DNA of 64,000 nt from Alphaproteobacteria bacterium (GTDB taxonomy: Bacteria; Pseudomonadota; Alphaproteobacteria; UBA828): positions 1 to 64,000 of the forward strand of contig JAJDXK010000106.1 in NCBI GenBank assembly GCA_022823305.1, read 5' to 3'. The notes beneath the pieces are model-generated. The model saw only the letters and a list, made by a program, of their open reading frames with translations. It did no database searches and had not been told where the DNA came from. The translations under genes were made by a program, and so were the position numbers. This document shows positions 20,320 to 28,244 of the stretch, piece after piece. Every line of letters begins with the position of its first letter. The first letter of the stretch is position 1.

Positions 20320-21069
20320 CGCGCCGCCCCCGGCCGCGGTGCGCGCGCCCGCCGGCACCGGCTGCGCGATCGGCACGATGGTCCGCCGCCTGCGCCGCGC
20401 ACTCACCGGCAACGCCTCGTACACGGTCTTGCCCGCCTCGACGTAGACGATGCCGCCGAAGGGGCGCCCCAAGTGCCGCCCCAGCCGCTGCCAGACCGCA
20501 GCCGTGCGCAGCACCGCGCGCAGGCCCGTGGGCGGCAGGAAGAGCATGGCGCCCGAGCCCACCGGGGCGAAGCGGTGCTCCCTGAGCAGCCGCCCGAGCT
20601 GGGAGGCGCTGAAGGGGGAGCCGTGGCCGAAGGGCGTCGACTCCGCCCGCGCCCACAGGCCGTGACGGTTGGGCACCAGCACCAGCAGGCGCCCGTTGGG
20701 CCGCATCACCCGCCACACCTCCTCCAGCATCGGGCGGCGCTGCTCGCTGAACTCCAGGCCGTGGACGACCAGGATGCGGTCCATCGAGCTGTCGGGCAGC
20801 GGCAGCACGCCGTCCTCGGCCAGCGTCACCAGCCGCCCGCCGCTCTCGGGCCAGGCCATCACGCCCTGGCCCGCGGGCATCACGGCGAGCACGCGCTCGG
20901 CCTCGGCACGGAAGAGGCCGAGGAAGGGCACCGGGTAGCCCAGCCCCAGCACCGCCTCCTCGCGCACGTCGGGCCAGACGCGCCTGACCTGCTGGCCGAC
21001 GATGCGGCGCGCGACCCGACCCAGCCGGGTCAGGTAGAAGGCGTTGAGGTCGACGACGTCCTGGTGCAT
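20299..21069 (-). CDS. class I SAM-dependent methyltransferase, unknown substrate
   Basis: 256 aa. A Methyltransf_11-type core is recognisable but loose: motif I region EEAVLGLGYPVPFLGLF, then LPDSSMDRILVVHGLEFSE and VWRVMRPNGRLLVLVPNR (post-III). The N-terminus MHQDVVDLNAFYLTRLGRV, with the following RRIVGQQVRRVWP, is typical of a conserved alphaproteobacterial group often found next to glyoxalase II genes. The substrate is unknown. The C-terminus after residue 220 is basic (ARRRRRT). The ATG at 21069 was chosen; the frame stays open further upstream into repeat family A, where there is no coding character. Confidence 0.78.
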   Translation of the reverse strand: MHQDVVDLNAFYLTRLGRVARRIVGQQVRRVWPDVREEAVLGLGYPVPFLGLFRAEAERVLAVMPAGQGVMAWPESGGRLVTLAEDGVLPLPDSSMDRILVVHGLEFSEQRRPMLEEVWRVMRPNGRLLVLVPNRHGLWARAESTPFGHGSPFSASQLGRLLREHRFAPVGSGAMLFLPPTGLRAVLRTAAVWQRLGRHLGRPFGGIVYVEAGKTVYEALPVSARRRRRTIVPIAQPVPAGARTAAGGGALPALRA

Positions 21070-21103
21070 GGGCGGGCATGGTAGCAGGCCGCGTGTGCCT
21101 TTT

Positions 21104-21207
21104 TCGCTCCCGGCAGCCGGCCTGCGGTCGGCGCCTGCGCGGGCGCGCCGCGTTCGCGGCGGGCCGCTGTCGCGGCCTGTCGCTAGCCCGTCAAGGACGA
21201 GCGCGCC
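21104..21207. repeat. dispersed GC-rich palindromic repeat, family A copy 2
   Basis: Opens TCGCTCCCGGCAGCCGGC and contains GGGCGCGCCGCG and GCGGCGGGCCGCTGTCGCGG, aligning over about 100 nt with 6048-6177. It sits in the gap between the methyltransferase start and phaB, and a degenerate right-hand hairpin is present. Confidence 0.6.
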
Positions 21208-21235
21208 CTGGTAGTCGCGCGGCAACCCGCGCGCA

Positions 21236-21958
21236 TTAGTACATGTGGGTGCCGCCGTTCATGGTGATGGTCGACCCGGTGGTCCAGGCAGCCTTGTCGT
21301 CGATCAGGAAGAGCACCGCGTGCGCCACCTCCTCCTCGTGCCCCATGCGGCGGATCGGCGACTTGTCGATGATCTTCTTCACGATCTTCTCGGGCATGTT
21401 CTGCATCATGGCGGTATCGACGTAGCCCGGCGCCACGGTGTTGACCGTGATGCCGTGCTTCGCCCCTTCCTGCGCCAGCGCCTTGGTGAAGCCGTGCATG
21501 CCCGCCTTCGACGCGACGTAGTTGACCTGGTTGAGCTGGCCGGCCTGGCCGTTCATCGAGCCGATCTGGATAATGCGGCCCCAGCCGCGCATCATCATGC
21601 CGGGATAGACCGCCTTGGACATGTAGAAGACGGAATCCAGGTTGACCCGGACCACCCGCTGCCACTGCTCGTCGCTCATGTTCTCGAACTTGTTGTCCGA
21701 GACCGCGCCCGCGTTGTTGACGAGGATCTCGACCGGGCCGTGCTCGGCCTCGATGGCGGCGACATTGCTGCGGCATGCGGCGCCGTCCGCGACGTCCCAC
21801 TTGAGCGCGGGAATCCCGGTCTCTGCGGCAAACGCGGCGGCGCCGGCGTCGTCGGCGTGGTAGTTGACCACGACCGGGTGGCCGGCTTCCTTCAGCGCGC
21901 GCGCGATGGCGGCGCCGATGCCGCGCGTTCCCCCCGTTACCAGTGCGACCCGAGCCAT
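21236..21958 (-). CDS. phaB: acetoacetyl-CoA reductase
   Basis: 240 aa, classical short-chain dehydrogenase. Motifs are TGGTRGIGAAIA (NADPH loop), NNAGAVSD, IIQIGSMNGQAGQLNQVNYV with the catalytic Ser, Tyr and the Lys of ASKAG, and APGYVDTAMM. The NGQxGQxxQxNY stretch is characteristic of PhaB/PhbB, which reduces acetoacetyl-CoA to (R)-3-hydroxybutyryl-CoA for polyhydroxybutyrate. The start ATG at 21958 places the nucleotide loop at residue 8, as expected. It follows a PhaC-like synthase gene on the same strand with an 88-nt gap. Confidence 0.93.
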   Translation of the reverse strand: MARVALVTGGTRGIGAAIARALKEAGHPVVVNYHADDAGAAAFAAETGIPALKWDVADGAACRSNVAAIEAEHGPVEILVNNAGAVSDNKFENMSDEQWQRVVRVNLDSVFYMSKAVYPGMMMRGWGRIIQIGSMNGQAGQLNQVNYVASKAGMHGFTKALAQEGAKHGITVNTVAPGYVDTAMMQNMPEKIVKKIIDKSPIRRMGHEEEVAHAVLFLIDDKAAWTTGSTITMNGGTHMY

Positions 21959-22046
21959 GATTCCTCCCCCGGCGTGTCGGCGCGCCGCCGGGTGTCGGCT
22001 CCGCGGCGGCGCGCGCGGCCCCATATGCGCCGCGGCGTCCGCATTT

Positions 22047-23276
22047 TCAAGCGCAGCCGGCCGCGGTGTTCGCGGCGACCCAGTCCGCGAGCCGGCGCCA
22101 GAGCAGGCGCTTGGCGCGGGGGCTGGCCATCATCCCGATATGACCGAGCGGCGGGCGCCAGGTCTCGACGTGCCCCAGCGCCGCGCCCAGCGCCTCGGCC
22201 GAGGCCGGCGGGACGATGCGGTCCCGCGCCGGCACCACGTTGAGGGCAGGCACGCGGACACGCTCCGGCCGCACGGCCGCGCCGCCCACCCGCCAGGCGC
22301 CCCGTGCCGGCGCGTTGGCGCCGTACCAGCCTTCGAGGCAGGCGCGCGCCACCGGGCCGGTGAGCGGTACCGCATCGTTCAGCCAGTCCTCCAGCGCGAC
22401 GAAGTTGCGCGCCGCGGCCGACGCCGGCGGCAGGCCTGCGAAGGCCGAGAACTTTCGCGCCGCCAGCAGCGGGTCGAGGGCGGCGAACATCGCCTGCAGC
22501 GCATCGGCCGGCAGCATGTCGAGTGCGTCGACAAGCGCCGCGAGCGCCGGCATGTGGGCGGCGACGAGGCGCGCCTGGTGGCCGCCGTCGGCGTGGAAGT
22601 CCCAGGGCGTGGCCAGCAGCACCAGGGAGCCGACCTCGGCGCGGGCCGCGAGCGGGAGCACCATGGTGCCGCCCATGCAATAGCCCGCGAGCGCGATCGG
22701 GCGCCCCGCGTCCCGGCGGGCTGCCTCCAGCGCCGGCATGAGGCGGCCTGCGATGTAGTCGTCCAGACCGAAACCCCGCTCGTCCGCCCCCGGCGCGCCC
22801 CAGTCGACCAGATAGGGCCGCAAGCCCTGCTCGCGCAGGTAGCGGGCGAAGCTGCGCGCAGGCGTGAGGTCGAGGATATAGGCGCGGTTGATGAGCGAGG
22901 GCACGAGCAGGATCGGCGCGCCCGCGGCCTCGCCGCCGAAGGCGAGGAGCCGCGTGCCGCCCGCCTGCCACAGCACCGGCGGATCCTTGAGGCGGCGGCG
23001 GTAGGGGTGTGCCCGGTAGCCTTCGATGCCGGCGAGGAAACGGCCGTGGCGCCGCCCCGCCTCGGCGCCGAGCGCGCGCGCCAGCGCCTCAGGATCGGTG
23101 GTTGCGAGCGCCTCCTCCAGGGCCCTCGCCCGGGTCGGAGGCGCGTGCCGCCAGTCGAGCGAGCCGCTCCTCGTGAGCCTCAAGGCGGCGAGCGAGCTCA
23201 GCCAGCCGCCGAGCGCCATCCCCAGATGCAGCGCGAGCGGCCGCGGCCCGAGCCTCGGCGGCGTCGGCTCGGCCAT
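22047..23276 (-). CDS. phaC: PhaC-like polyhydroxyalkanoate synthase (alpha/beta hydrolase)
   Basis: 409 aa. The nucleophile elbow is AGYCMGGT, with Cys200 in place of the lipase Ser as in PHA synthases; Asp352 (ARDRIVP) and His379 (PPLGHIGMM) complete the triad. Other family traits are ILLVPSLINRAYILDL and LVDWGAPG. At this length it is closer to class III or IV synthases, which need a second subunit, than to the roughly 590-aa class I enzyme. It polymerises hydroxyacyl-CoA on granules. The start at 23276 keeps the conserved PRPLALHLGMALGGWLSS region (ATG at 23219 is an alternative). It overlaps the upstream small gene by 188 nt in another frame, and phaB follows. Confidence 0.8.
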   Translation of the reverse strand: MAEPTPPRLGPRPLALHLGMALGGWLSSLAALRLTRSGSLDWRHAPPTRARALEEALATTDPEALARALGAEAGRRHGRFLAGIEGYRAHPYRRRLKDPPVLWQAGGTRLLAFGGEAAGAPILLVPSLINRAYILDLTPARSFARYLREQGLRPYLVDWGAPGADERGFGLDDYIAGRLMPALEAARRDAGRPIALAGYCMGGTMVLPLAARAEVGSLVLLATPWDFHADGGHQARLVAAHMPALAALVDALDMLPADALQAMFAALDPLLAARKFSAFAGLPPASAAARNFVALEDWLNDAVPLTGPVARACLEGWYGANAPARGAWRVGGAAVRPERVRVPALNVVPARDRIVPPASAEALGAALGHVETWRPPLGHIGMMASPRAKRLLWRRLADWVAANTAAGCA

Positions 23277-23457
23277 TCAGGCCGCCGTTCCCGGCGCCGC
23301 CGGCCAGCGCCGCGAGGTGAAGGGAGGCGAGCCGGAGCGCCAGCGCGCCCGTGCCCTCGTCCCGCCCGGTGCCGGCGATCTCCTCCTGCCAGAGGTCGAG
23401 GAAGCGGCGGGCGAGCGCGGCCGGATCGTCCTCATCGCTCGTGCCCCTGGTGCTCAT
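23089..23457 (-). CDS. small helical protein overlapping the phaC start, possible synthase partner
   Basis: 122 aa, not assignable to a named family by eye. The N-terminal half (DPAALARRFLDLWQEEIAGT, then LALRLASLHLAALAGG) is amphipathic helix. The second half is a Lys-poor, Arg/Ala/Glu coiled coil (ARRLAELARRLEAHEERLAR). Size, helical content and place just before a short PhaC suggest a PhaE- or PhaR-like partner subunit, but there is no direct motif proof. Its last 188 nt overlap the PhaC coding region in a different frame, and both frames look like real protein there. The start is ATG at 23457, divergent from the RidA-family gene 78 nt away. Confidence 0.6.
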   Translation of the reverse strand: MSTRGTSDEDDPAALARRFLDLWQEEIAGTGRDEGTGALALRLASLHLAALAGGAGNGGLNGRADAAEARAAAARAASGDGARRLAELARRLEAHEERLARLAARASDPGEGPGGGARNHRS

Positions 23458-23535
23458 CCCGGCGGCAGTATAGCCGATCCGACCTGGCGTCCTGCGCGCA
23501 TCGTTCGGTCGTTGACTCCCCGTGCCGCGCGCACC

Positions 23536-24072
23536 ATGCTCCCGCGCGTGACGATCGAGCAGAAGATCGAAGCCGCGGGTCTGACGCTCCCCCGGCTCGA
23601 GGACAGCTACGGCAACAACCCCTCCGGCGCGAAGTACGTCTCGCACCATGCGCTCGGGCGCGTGCTCTATCTCTCGGGCTGCACGCCCATGATGGACGGC
23701 AAGCCCTATCTCCCGGGCGTGCTCGGCGTGGACCGCACCATCGAGGAGGGCTACGAGGCGGCGCGCCACTGCATGCTCTGCTACCTCGGCCTGATCAAGT
23801 ACGCGCTCGGCGACCTCGACCGCCTGCACCGCATGCTGCATCTCACCGGCTACGTGAACTCCGGCCCCGACTTCGTGGAGCAGCCGCGGGTGATAAACGG
23901 CGCCGTCGACCTGCTGGTCGAGATCTACGGCCGGCGCGCGATGCCGACGCGGGCCGCCATCGGCTGTCGCGGGCTTGCGGTCAACCACTCGGTCGAGCTG
24001 ATCGCCACGGTGGAATACGACGGCGGCGCGGTGGCGCCCCCGCTCGCCCGCGACGGGACCGTCCTGGACTGA
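23536..24072 (+). CDS. RidA/YjgF family protein
   Basis: 178 aa from the ATG at 23536; a GTG at 23548 (giving MTIEQKIEAAGLTLP) is an equally good start. The sequence VLYLSGCTPMMDGKPYLPG and the C-terminal RAAIGCRGLAVNHSVELIAT belong to the YjgF/YER057c/UK114 superfamily. RidA proteins hydrolyse reactive enamine/imine intermediates released by PLP enzymes. The canonical Arg105 equivalent falls in TRAAIGCRGL, but this is a longer branch than RidA itself, so the substrate is open. It is the first gene of a plus-strand string with a quinone oxidoreductase, a Cys-rich unknown and a GS-like enzyme. Confidence 0.82.
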   Translation: MLPRVTIEQKIEAAGLTLPRLEDSYGNNPSGAKYVSHHALGRVLYLSGCTPMMDGKPYLPGVLGVDRTIEEGYEAARHCMLCYLGLIKYALGDLDRLHRMLHLTGYVNSGPDFVEQPRVINGAVDLLVEIYGRRAMPTRAAIGCRGLAVNHSVELIATVEYDGGAVAPPLARDGTVLD

Positions 24073-24105
24073 GGGCCGCCCCCCCCAAGCAAGAGGCCTG
24101 GAGTG

Positions 24106-25095
24106 ATGAAGGCGGTTCTCTGCAGGGCCTTCGGCCCGCCCGAGACTCTCGTGGTGGAGAGCGTCGGTCCGCCGGCGCTCGAGCCCGGCACGGTGCGCAT
24201 CGCTGTTGCCGCGGTCGGCGTGAACTTCCCCGACCTGCTGCTGATCGAGGGTAAGTACCAGGTAAGGCCGCCCTTCCCCTTCAGCCCCGGCCTCGAATGC
24301 GCCGGCACGGTCACCGAGCTGGGGCCGGGGGTGACGGCGCCCCGGCCCGGCACCCGCGTCATGACCTTCCTCTCCCACGGCTGCATGGCCGAGGAGGTGG
24401 TGGCGCCGGCGGACTGCGTCACCCCGATCCCCGACGCCGTGCCTTTCGATACCGCCGCCGCCTTCCCCGTGGTCTACGGCACCAGCTACCACGCGCTCGT
24501 GGCCCGGGCGGCGCTGGCCGCAGGCGAGGTGCTGCTGGTGACCGGCGCCTCCGGCGGCGTCGGGCTGTCGGCGGTGGAGATCGGCAAGCGCATGGGCGCC
24601 ACCGTGATCGCCGCGGCCGGCAGCGACGAGAAGCTCGCGCTGGCGCGGGAGCACGGCGCCGATCACCTCGTCAACTACCGCAGCGAGGACATGCGAGAGC
24701 GGGTCAAGGCGCTGACCGACGGGCGCGGCGCCGACGTGATCTACGACCCGGTGGGCGGCGACGTCTTCGACACGGCCATGCGCTGCATCGCCTGGAACGG
24801 CCGCCTGCTGGTCATCGGCTTCGCCTCCGGCCGGATCGCGGAGGCGAAGACCAACATCGTCCTGCTCAAGGAGATCAGCGTCGTCGGCGTCGCTTGGGGC
24901 GCCTTCGCCAAGCGCGATCCCGCCGCCAACCAGGCCTATTTCGCGACCCTCCTGCGCTGGTACGAGAAGGGCGCCGTGCGGCCCCGCATCTCCCGCCGCC
25001 TCCCGCTCGACGACGCGGTGGTGGCGCTGGAGGGCTTCCGCGATCGCAGCGTGGTCGGCAAGCAGGTGCTGCTGGTGGGGGCGGCCGGCGGCTGA
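24106..25095 (+). CDS. zinc-free quinone oxidoreductase (MDR superfamily)
   Basis: 329 aa. Medium-chain reductase without the structural or catalytic zinc cysteines: AVGVNFPDLLLIEGKYQVRP, then FSPGLECAGTV, VTGASGGVGLSAVEIGKRMG (NADPH loop), YDPVGGDVFDTAMRCIAWNG and the QOR-type end ISRRLPLDDAVVALEG. It probably reduces quinones or enones with NADPH. The ATG at 24106 was preferred to the adjacent GTG at 24103, and AAGAGGCCTGGAG upstream can serve as a ribosome site. It begins 33 nt after the RidA-family stop. Confidence 0.9.
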   Translation: MKAVLCRAFGPPETLVVESVGPPALEPGTVRIAVAAVGVNFPDLLLIEGKYQVRPPFPFSPGLECAGTVTELGPGVTAPRPGTRVMTFLSHGCMAEEVVAPADCVTPIPDAVPFDTAAAFPVVYGTSYHALVARAALAAGEVLLVTGASGGVGLSAVEIGKRMGATVIAAAGSDEKLALAREHGADHLVNYRSEDMRERVKALTDGRGADVIYDPVGGDVFDTAMRCIAWNGRLLVIGFASGRIAEAKTNIVLLKEISVVGVAWGAFAKRDPAANQAYFATLLRWYEKGAVRPRISRRLPLDDAVVALEGFRDRSVVGKQVLLVGAAGG

Positions 25096-25178
25096 GGCGG
25101 CGCCTGCTTTACCCCCGCCGCGCGATTTCCTACCTTGCGGGCACGCGGCAGGGCGCCGCAGGGCAGCAGGGACGAGAC

Positions 25179-26237
25179 GTGACGGCGGAGAGAATCCAGG
25201 GCAGCAGCGGGCCGCTGGTGGACGATGCCGTCGTCGGCCATCCGGTGCGCGCCGGCGGATTCGCCGATCACGCCGCCTCGTCCTACGCGCTGGCGGCGGA
25301 TGCCGTCTGCGAGGGGCGCTTCGCCGACGCCGCGGCGCTCGCGCGGCACACCGTCGACGAAGCCCGCGAGGGCTACGAGCTCTATGCCCTATGGGCCGAC
25401 CGGATCAGGGAGACGCTCGCCGCCGAAGGCGTGGAGGAGGGCGACATCGCGGCCGGAGAGGCGCGCCTGCACGCGCTGCTTGCCCTCGGCGCCGATGAGC
25501 CCTTCGACATTCACGCGGGCTGGGCCGCCTATACCGCCGCCATCGACGCGGTGGAGGCGGCCTGCGCGGCCGGCGACGCGACCGCCGCCTGCGCGGCGCT
25601 GGAGCGCGCCCGCAGCGCCTGGCTCGAGACCCACGACAGGGGCTGCGACCTGGTCTACGGCATGCTCGACCTCGTGGTCAGGCATCTGGGCGAGCGCCGC
25701 ATCGGCCCGCTCTGGGACGAGCTCATGGCACCGATGTACGAGACCTACGACGTCTACGACACCGCCACCCACCCCTGGTCGCGCTCGGTGCACCGGCTGG
25801 TCCTGATCGCCGCGCTCTCGCTGCGCGGCCACCTGAGCGGGACGGGGCGCATGGGCAGCGTCGAGATCGCCGAGGAGCCCGAGCGCTGGGTGCTGAGCTT
25901 CGACCCCTGCGGCTCCGGCGGGCGCACCTACCGCGACGACGACGCGCGAGGCCCCCGGATGCTCCCGCCGCACGACTTCGCCGTGACAACCGAGGCCCAC
26001 GACTGGGCCTGGGGCAAGCGGGGCGTCTGCGTCTACTGCGTGCACTGCTGCCAGCTCAACCAGCGCATGCCGATCCGCCGCTTCGGCTACCCCACGCGGG
26101 TGATCGACCCGCCCACCTGGCCCGCGGCGCGGGAAGGCGGGGTCTGCCGCTGGTCGATCTACAAGGACCCCGCGCTGGTGCCGGCGGAGGCGTACACGAG
26201 CGTCGGCTACGAGAAGCCGGCGGAGGTGCAGGCATGA
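25179..26237 (+). CDS. conserved protein of unknown function with a Cys cluster
   Basis: 352 aa from a GTG at 25179 that follows GCAGGGACGAGAC. I do not recognise the family. The first 190 residues are helical and look internally duplicated (YALAADAVCEGRFADAAAL and YTAAIDAVEAACAAGDATAA, each followed by a long helix). The C-terminal 150 residues are beta-like, with FDPCGSGGRTY, then VCVYCVHCCQLNQRMPIRRF (C-x2-C-x2-CC), then PPTWP and GGVCRWSIYKDP. The Cys set could bind a metal or Fe-S cluster; it loosely recalls thiazoline-carboxylate hydrolase-like C-termini, which I would not press. Its stop overlaps the GS-like start by 4 nt, so the two products probably act together. Confidence 0.7.
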   Translation: MTAERIQGSSGPLVDDAVVGHPVRAGGFADHAASSYALAADAVCEGRFADAAALARHTVDEAREGYELYALWADRIRETLAAEGVEEGDIAAGEARLHALLALGADEPFDIHAGWAAYTAAIDAVEAACAAGDATAACAALERARSAWLETHDRGCDLVYGMLDLVVRHLGERRIGPLWDELMAPMYETYDVYDTATHPWSRSVHRLVLIAALSLRGHLSGTGRMGSVEIAEEPERWVLSFDPCGSGGRTYRDDDARGPRMLPPHDFAVTTEAHDWAWGKRGVCVYCVHCCQLNQRMPIRRFGYPTRVIDPPTWPAAREGGVCRWSIYKDPALVPAEAYTSVGYEKPAEVQA

Positions 26238-27589
26238 GCGAAACGGGCGAGGGGCTGGCCGAGGCCCGCGAGCGTTTCCGCGCCGAAGGCGTGCGCCTGG
26301 TTCAGGTCGAGGTGCCGGAGCTCGACGGCGGCCTGCGCGGCAAGCTGCTCGCGCTCGACAAGGGGCTCTCGGGCGACATCGGCTGGTCCAACATCATCTA
26401 CGGGCTGACCACGGCGGACGACGTCTACCTCTCGCCCTTCTCCAGCTACGAGAACGGCTTCGCCGACATCTACGGGCAGCCGGACGTGACCACGGTGCGC
26501 CGCCTGCCGTGGCGGCCGGAGACGGTCGCGGTGGTCCTCGACCTGCACGACGCCGACGGCACCATGACGCCCGAGAGTCCGCGCACGATGCTGCGCCGCG
26601 CCGCCGACAAGGCCGCCGAGATGGGCTTCGAGCCGCGCTTCGCCCTCGAGTACGAGGTCTTCGTCTACTACCTGGACGACGCCGCGGCCGCGCCCTCGCC
26701 GGCGACGCTCACGCCGGTCTCGCGCGGGCGCAACGCCTACAGCCTGGTGCGCCTGCCGGCGCTCCGCGCCCTCTTCGAGACCTTCATGCAGCGCATGGAG
26801 GAGGCGGGCGCACCGGTGGTCTCCATGCACACCGAGCTGGGTCACGGCGCCATCGAGTTCGCCATCGCCCATGCGCCGGCGCTGGCGGCCGCCGACGGCG
26901 CCATGCGCGCCAAGACCTATCTCAAGGAGCTCTGCGCCGAGCGCGGCATGGTGGCGACCTTCATGGCCAAGCTCGACGCCGACCTGCCGGGCGCGGGCGG
27001 GCACGTCCACCAGAGCCTCTGGAAGGGCGGCGAGAACGCTTTCTGGGACGGTTCCGGCGCGAGCGAGACCGCGCGGCACTACGCCGCCGGCCTGCTCGAC
27101 CACCTGCCGGCGCTGACCGCGCTCTGCATGCCCAACGTCAACTCCTTCCGCCGCCGCGACTGGCAGCACTGGGTGCCGGAGAACGCCTCCTGGGGCGACG
27201 ACAACCGCAGCGCGGCGCTCCGGCTCATCACCCGGCCGGCGCCGGGCGGCGCGCGCTTCGAGAACCGCCTGCCCGGGGCCGATTCCAACGCCTATCTCAC
27301 CATCGGCGGCATGCTGGCGGCCGGCCTCGACGGCATCGAGCGCGGGCTCGAGCCGCCGCCGCTCTGCGCCGGCAACGCGGCGCTCGACGAGAGCTACACG
27401 AAGCTGCCCGCGACGCTGGAGGACGCGGTCGAGGCCCTCGCGGGCTCGGACTTCCTGCGCCGCGCCTTCACGGACCGCTTCGTCGATCACTACGCGCTCT
27501 CGCGCCGGGCCGAGCTCGACCTCTGGCGCGCCTGGCAGAAGAGCCAGGTCAGCGCCTGGGAGTTCGAGCGCTATTTCGAGACCATCTGA
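26234..27589 (+). CDS. glutamine synthetase family enzyme (gamma-glutamyl ligase)
   Basis: 451 aa. It has the GS fold with ARFALEYEVFVY-type metal ligands (residues FALEYEVF), HTELGHGAIEFAIAHAPAL, AGGHVHQSLW (the HxHQS motif), MPNVNSFRR, NRSAALRLITRPAPG and ARFENRLPGADSNAYLTIGG. It lacks the regulatory adenylylation Tyr segment of GlnA, and the divergence suggests an amine- or amino-acid-specific gamma-glutamyl ligase (PuuA-like) instead of the housekeeping enzyme. The substrate is unknown. The start overlaps the preceding unknown gene by 4 nt; together with RidA and the oxidoreductase it forms a likely operon. Confidence 0.87.
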   Translation: MSETGEGLAEARERFRAEGVRLVQVEVPELDGGLRGKLLALDKGLSGDIGWSNIIYGLTTADDVYLSPFSSYENGFADIYGQPDVTTVRRLPWRPETVAVVLDLHDADGTMTPESPRTMLRRAADKAAEMGFEPRFALEYEVFVYYLDDAAAAPSPATLTPVSRGRNAYSLVRLPALRALFETFMQRMEEAGAPVVSMHTELGHGAIEFAIAHAPALAAADGAMRAKTYLKELCAERGMVATFMAKLDADLPGAGGHVHQSLWKGGENAFWDGSGASETARHYAAGLLDHLPALTALCMPNVNSFRRRDWQHWVPENASWGDDNRSAALRLITRPAPGGARFENRLPGADSNAYLTIGGMLAAGLDGIERGLEPPPLCAGNAALDESYTKLPATLEDAVEALAGSDFLRRAFTDRFVDHYALSRRAELDLWRAWQKSQVSAWEFERYFETI

Positions 27590-27687
27590 GGCGGCCTGCG
27601 CATCGCGGCCATTGCGCCCGTGCGCGCCATCCCTATATCGATGGGGTTGGGCCGGTTGTCCGGTGCCGCAGAGGAGAAGGAGGATGA

Positions 27688-27876
27688 ATGTCGGAGCATG
27701 AGTCGACCGCGCAGCGCCTGGAAGCGCTGCGTGCCGAACACCAGTCGCTGGACGCGGAGATCGCCGCGCTCGCAGGCCGCGGCAGCGACCTCGAGATTCA
27801 GGGGCTCAAGCGCCAGAAGCTGCGCCTCAAGGACGAGATCGCGCGGCTGGAGAGCGAGAGCCCGATCGCCGGCTGA
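27688..27876 (+). CDS. YdcH/DUF465 family small protein
   Basis: 62 aa, a short helical hairpin typical of DUF465: QRLEALRAEHQSLDAEIAAL followed by EIQGLKRQKLRLKDEIARLE. Family members are small, abundant and of unsettled function. An unusually strong ribosome site (GAGGAGAAGGAGG) precedes the ATG, which suggests high expression. It lies 98 nt after the GS-like gene and may have its own promoter. Confidence 0.88.
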   Translation: MSEHESTAQRLEALRAEHQSLDAEIAALAGRGSDLEIQGLKRQKLRLKDEIARLESESPIAG

Positions 27877-28001
27877 AGGCCGGATACCTCACCATCGTTT
27901 GCGCCGGGCCGCCCGTCCGAGAGGGCGGGTGTTCGCGCGCGCAGAACAAAAACTGCAAAACGAACCCAATTTCTCGTAACGCGTTGATTCAACATATAAA
28001 T

Positions 28002-28233
28002 TAGAGCGTCACCCGCACGCTTGGAAGCGCACTCGGTTGCTACATCTTCCTTGCTTCGCATGTGGGGCCGTTCGAGAAACCCCCACCTCACCCCGGCCCT
28101 CTTCGCTCCCGGGGGCGGAGAGGGAGAGAAGGTCGGTGCCACCGCGTCCCCTCTCCGCCCTTCGGGGGAGAGGGACAGGGAGAGGTGGGTGCAGTCGGGC
28201 CGTTGCGATCCAGTAAGGTCGGATAGTGCTCTG
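28002..28233. repeat. dispersed MITE-like repeat, family B copy 1
   Basis: The core from 28078 to about 28191 starts ACCCCCACCTCACCCC and ends GGGACAGGGAGAGGTGGGTG, so the outer ends pair with each other, and an inner pair (CCCCTCTCCGCCC against its complement) also folds. It matches 40464-40690 over nearly its whole length. The right flank, GCGATCCAGTAAGGTCGGAT, resembles the inverted left flank of the other copy. The 27877-28244 gap otherwise holds only an AT-rich patch near 27945-28005 and an imperfect GC hairpin at 27909-27928. Confidence 0.7.
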
Positions 28234-28244
28234 GCGCGTTGCGC

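Noticed and set aside
23512-23550. Leaderless GTG start for the RidA-family gene with a promoter TTGACT-N17-CATGCT
   Set aside because: The -10 matches only 3/6 and overlaps the ATG at 23536; kept only as an alternative start.
27909-27928. Rho-independent terminator after the YdcH gene
   Set aside because: The CCGCCC/GGGCGG stem is only 6 bp with an 8-nt loop and no T-run follows.
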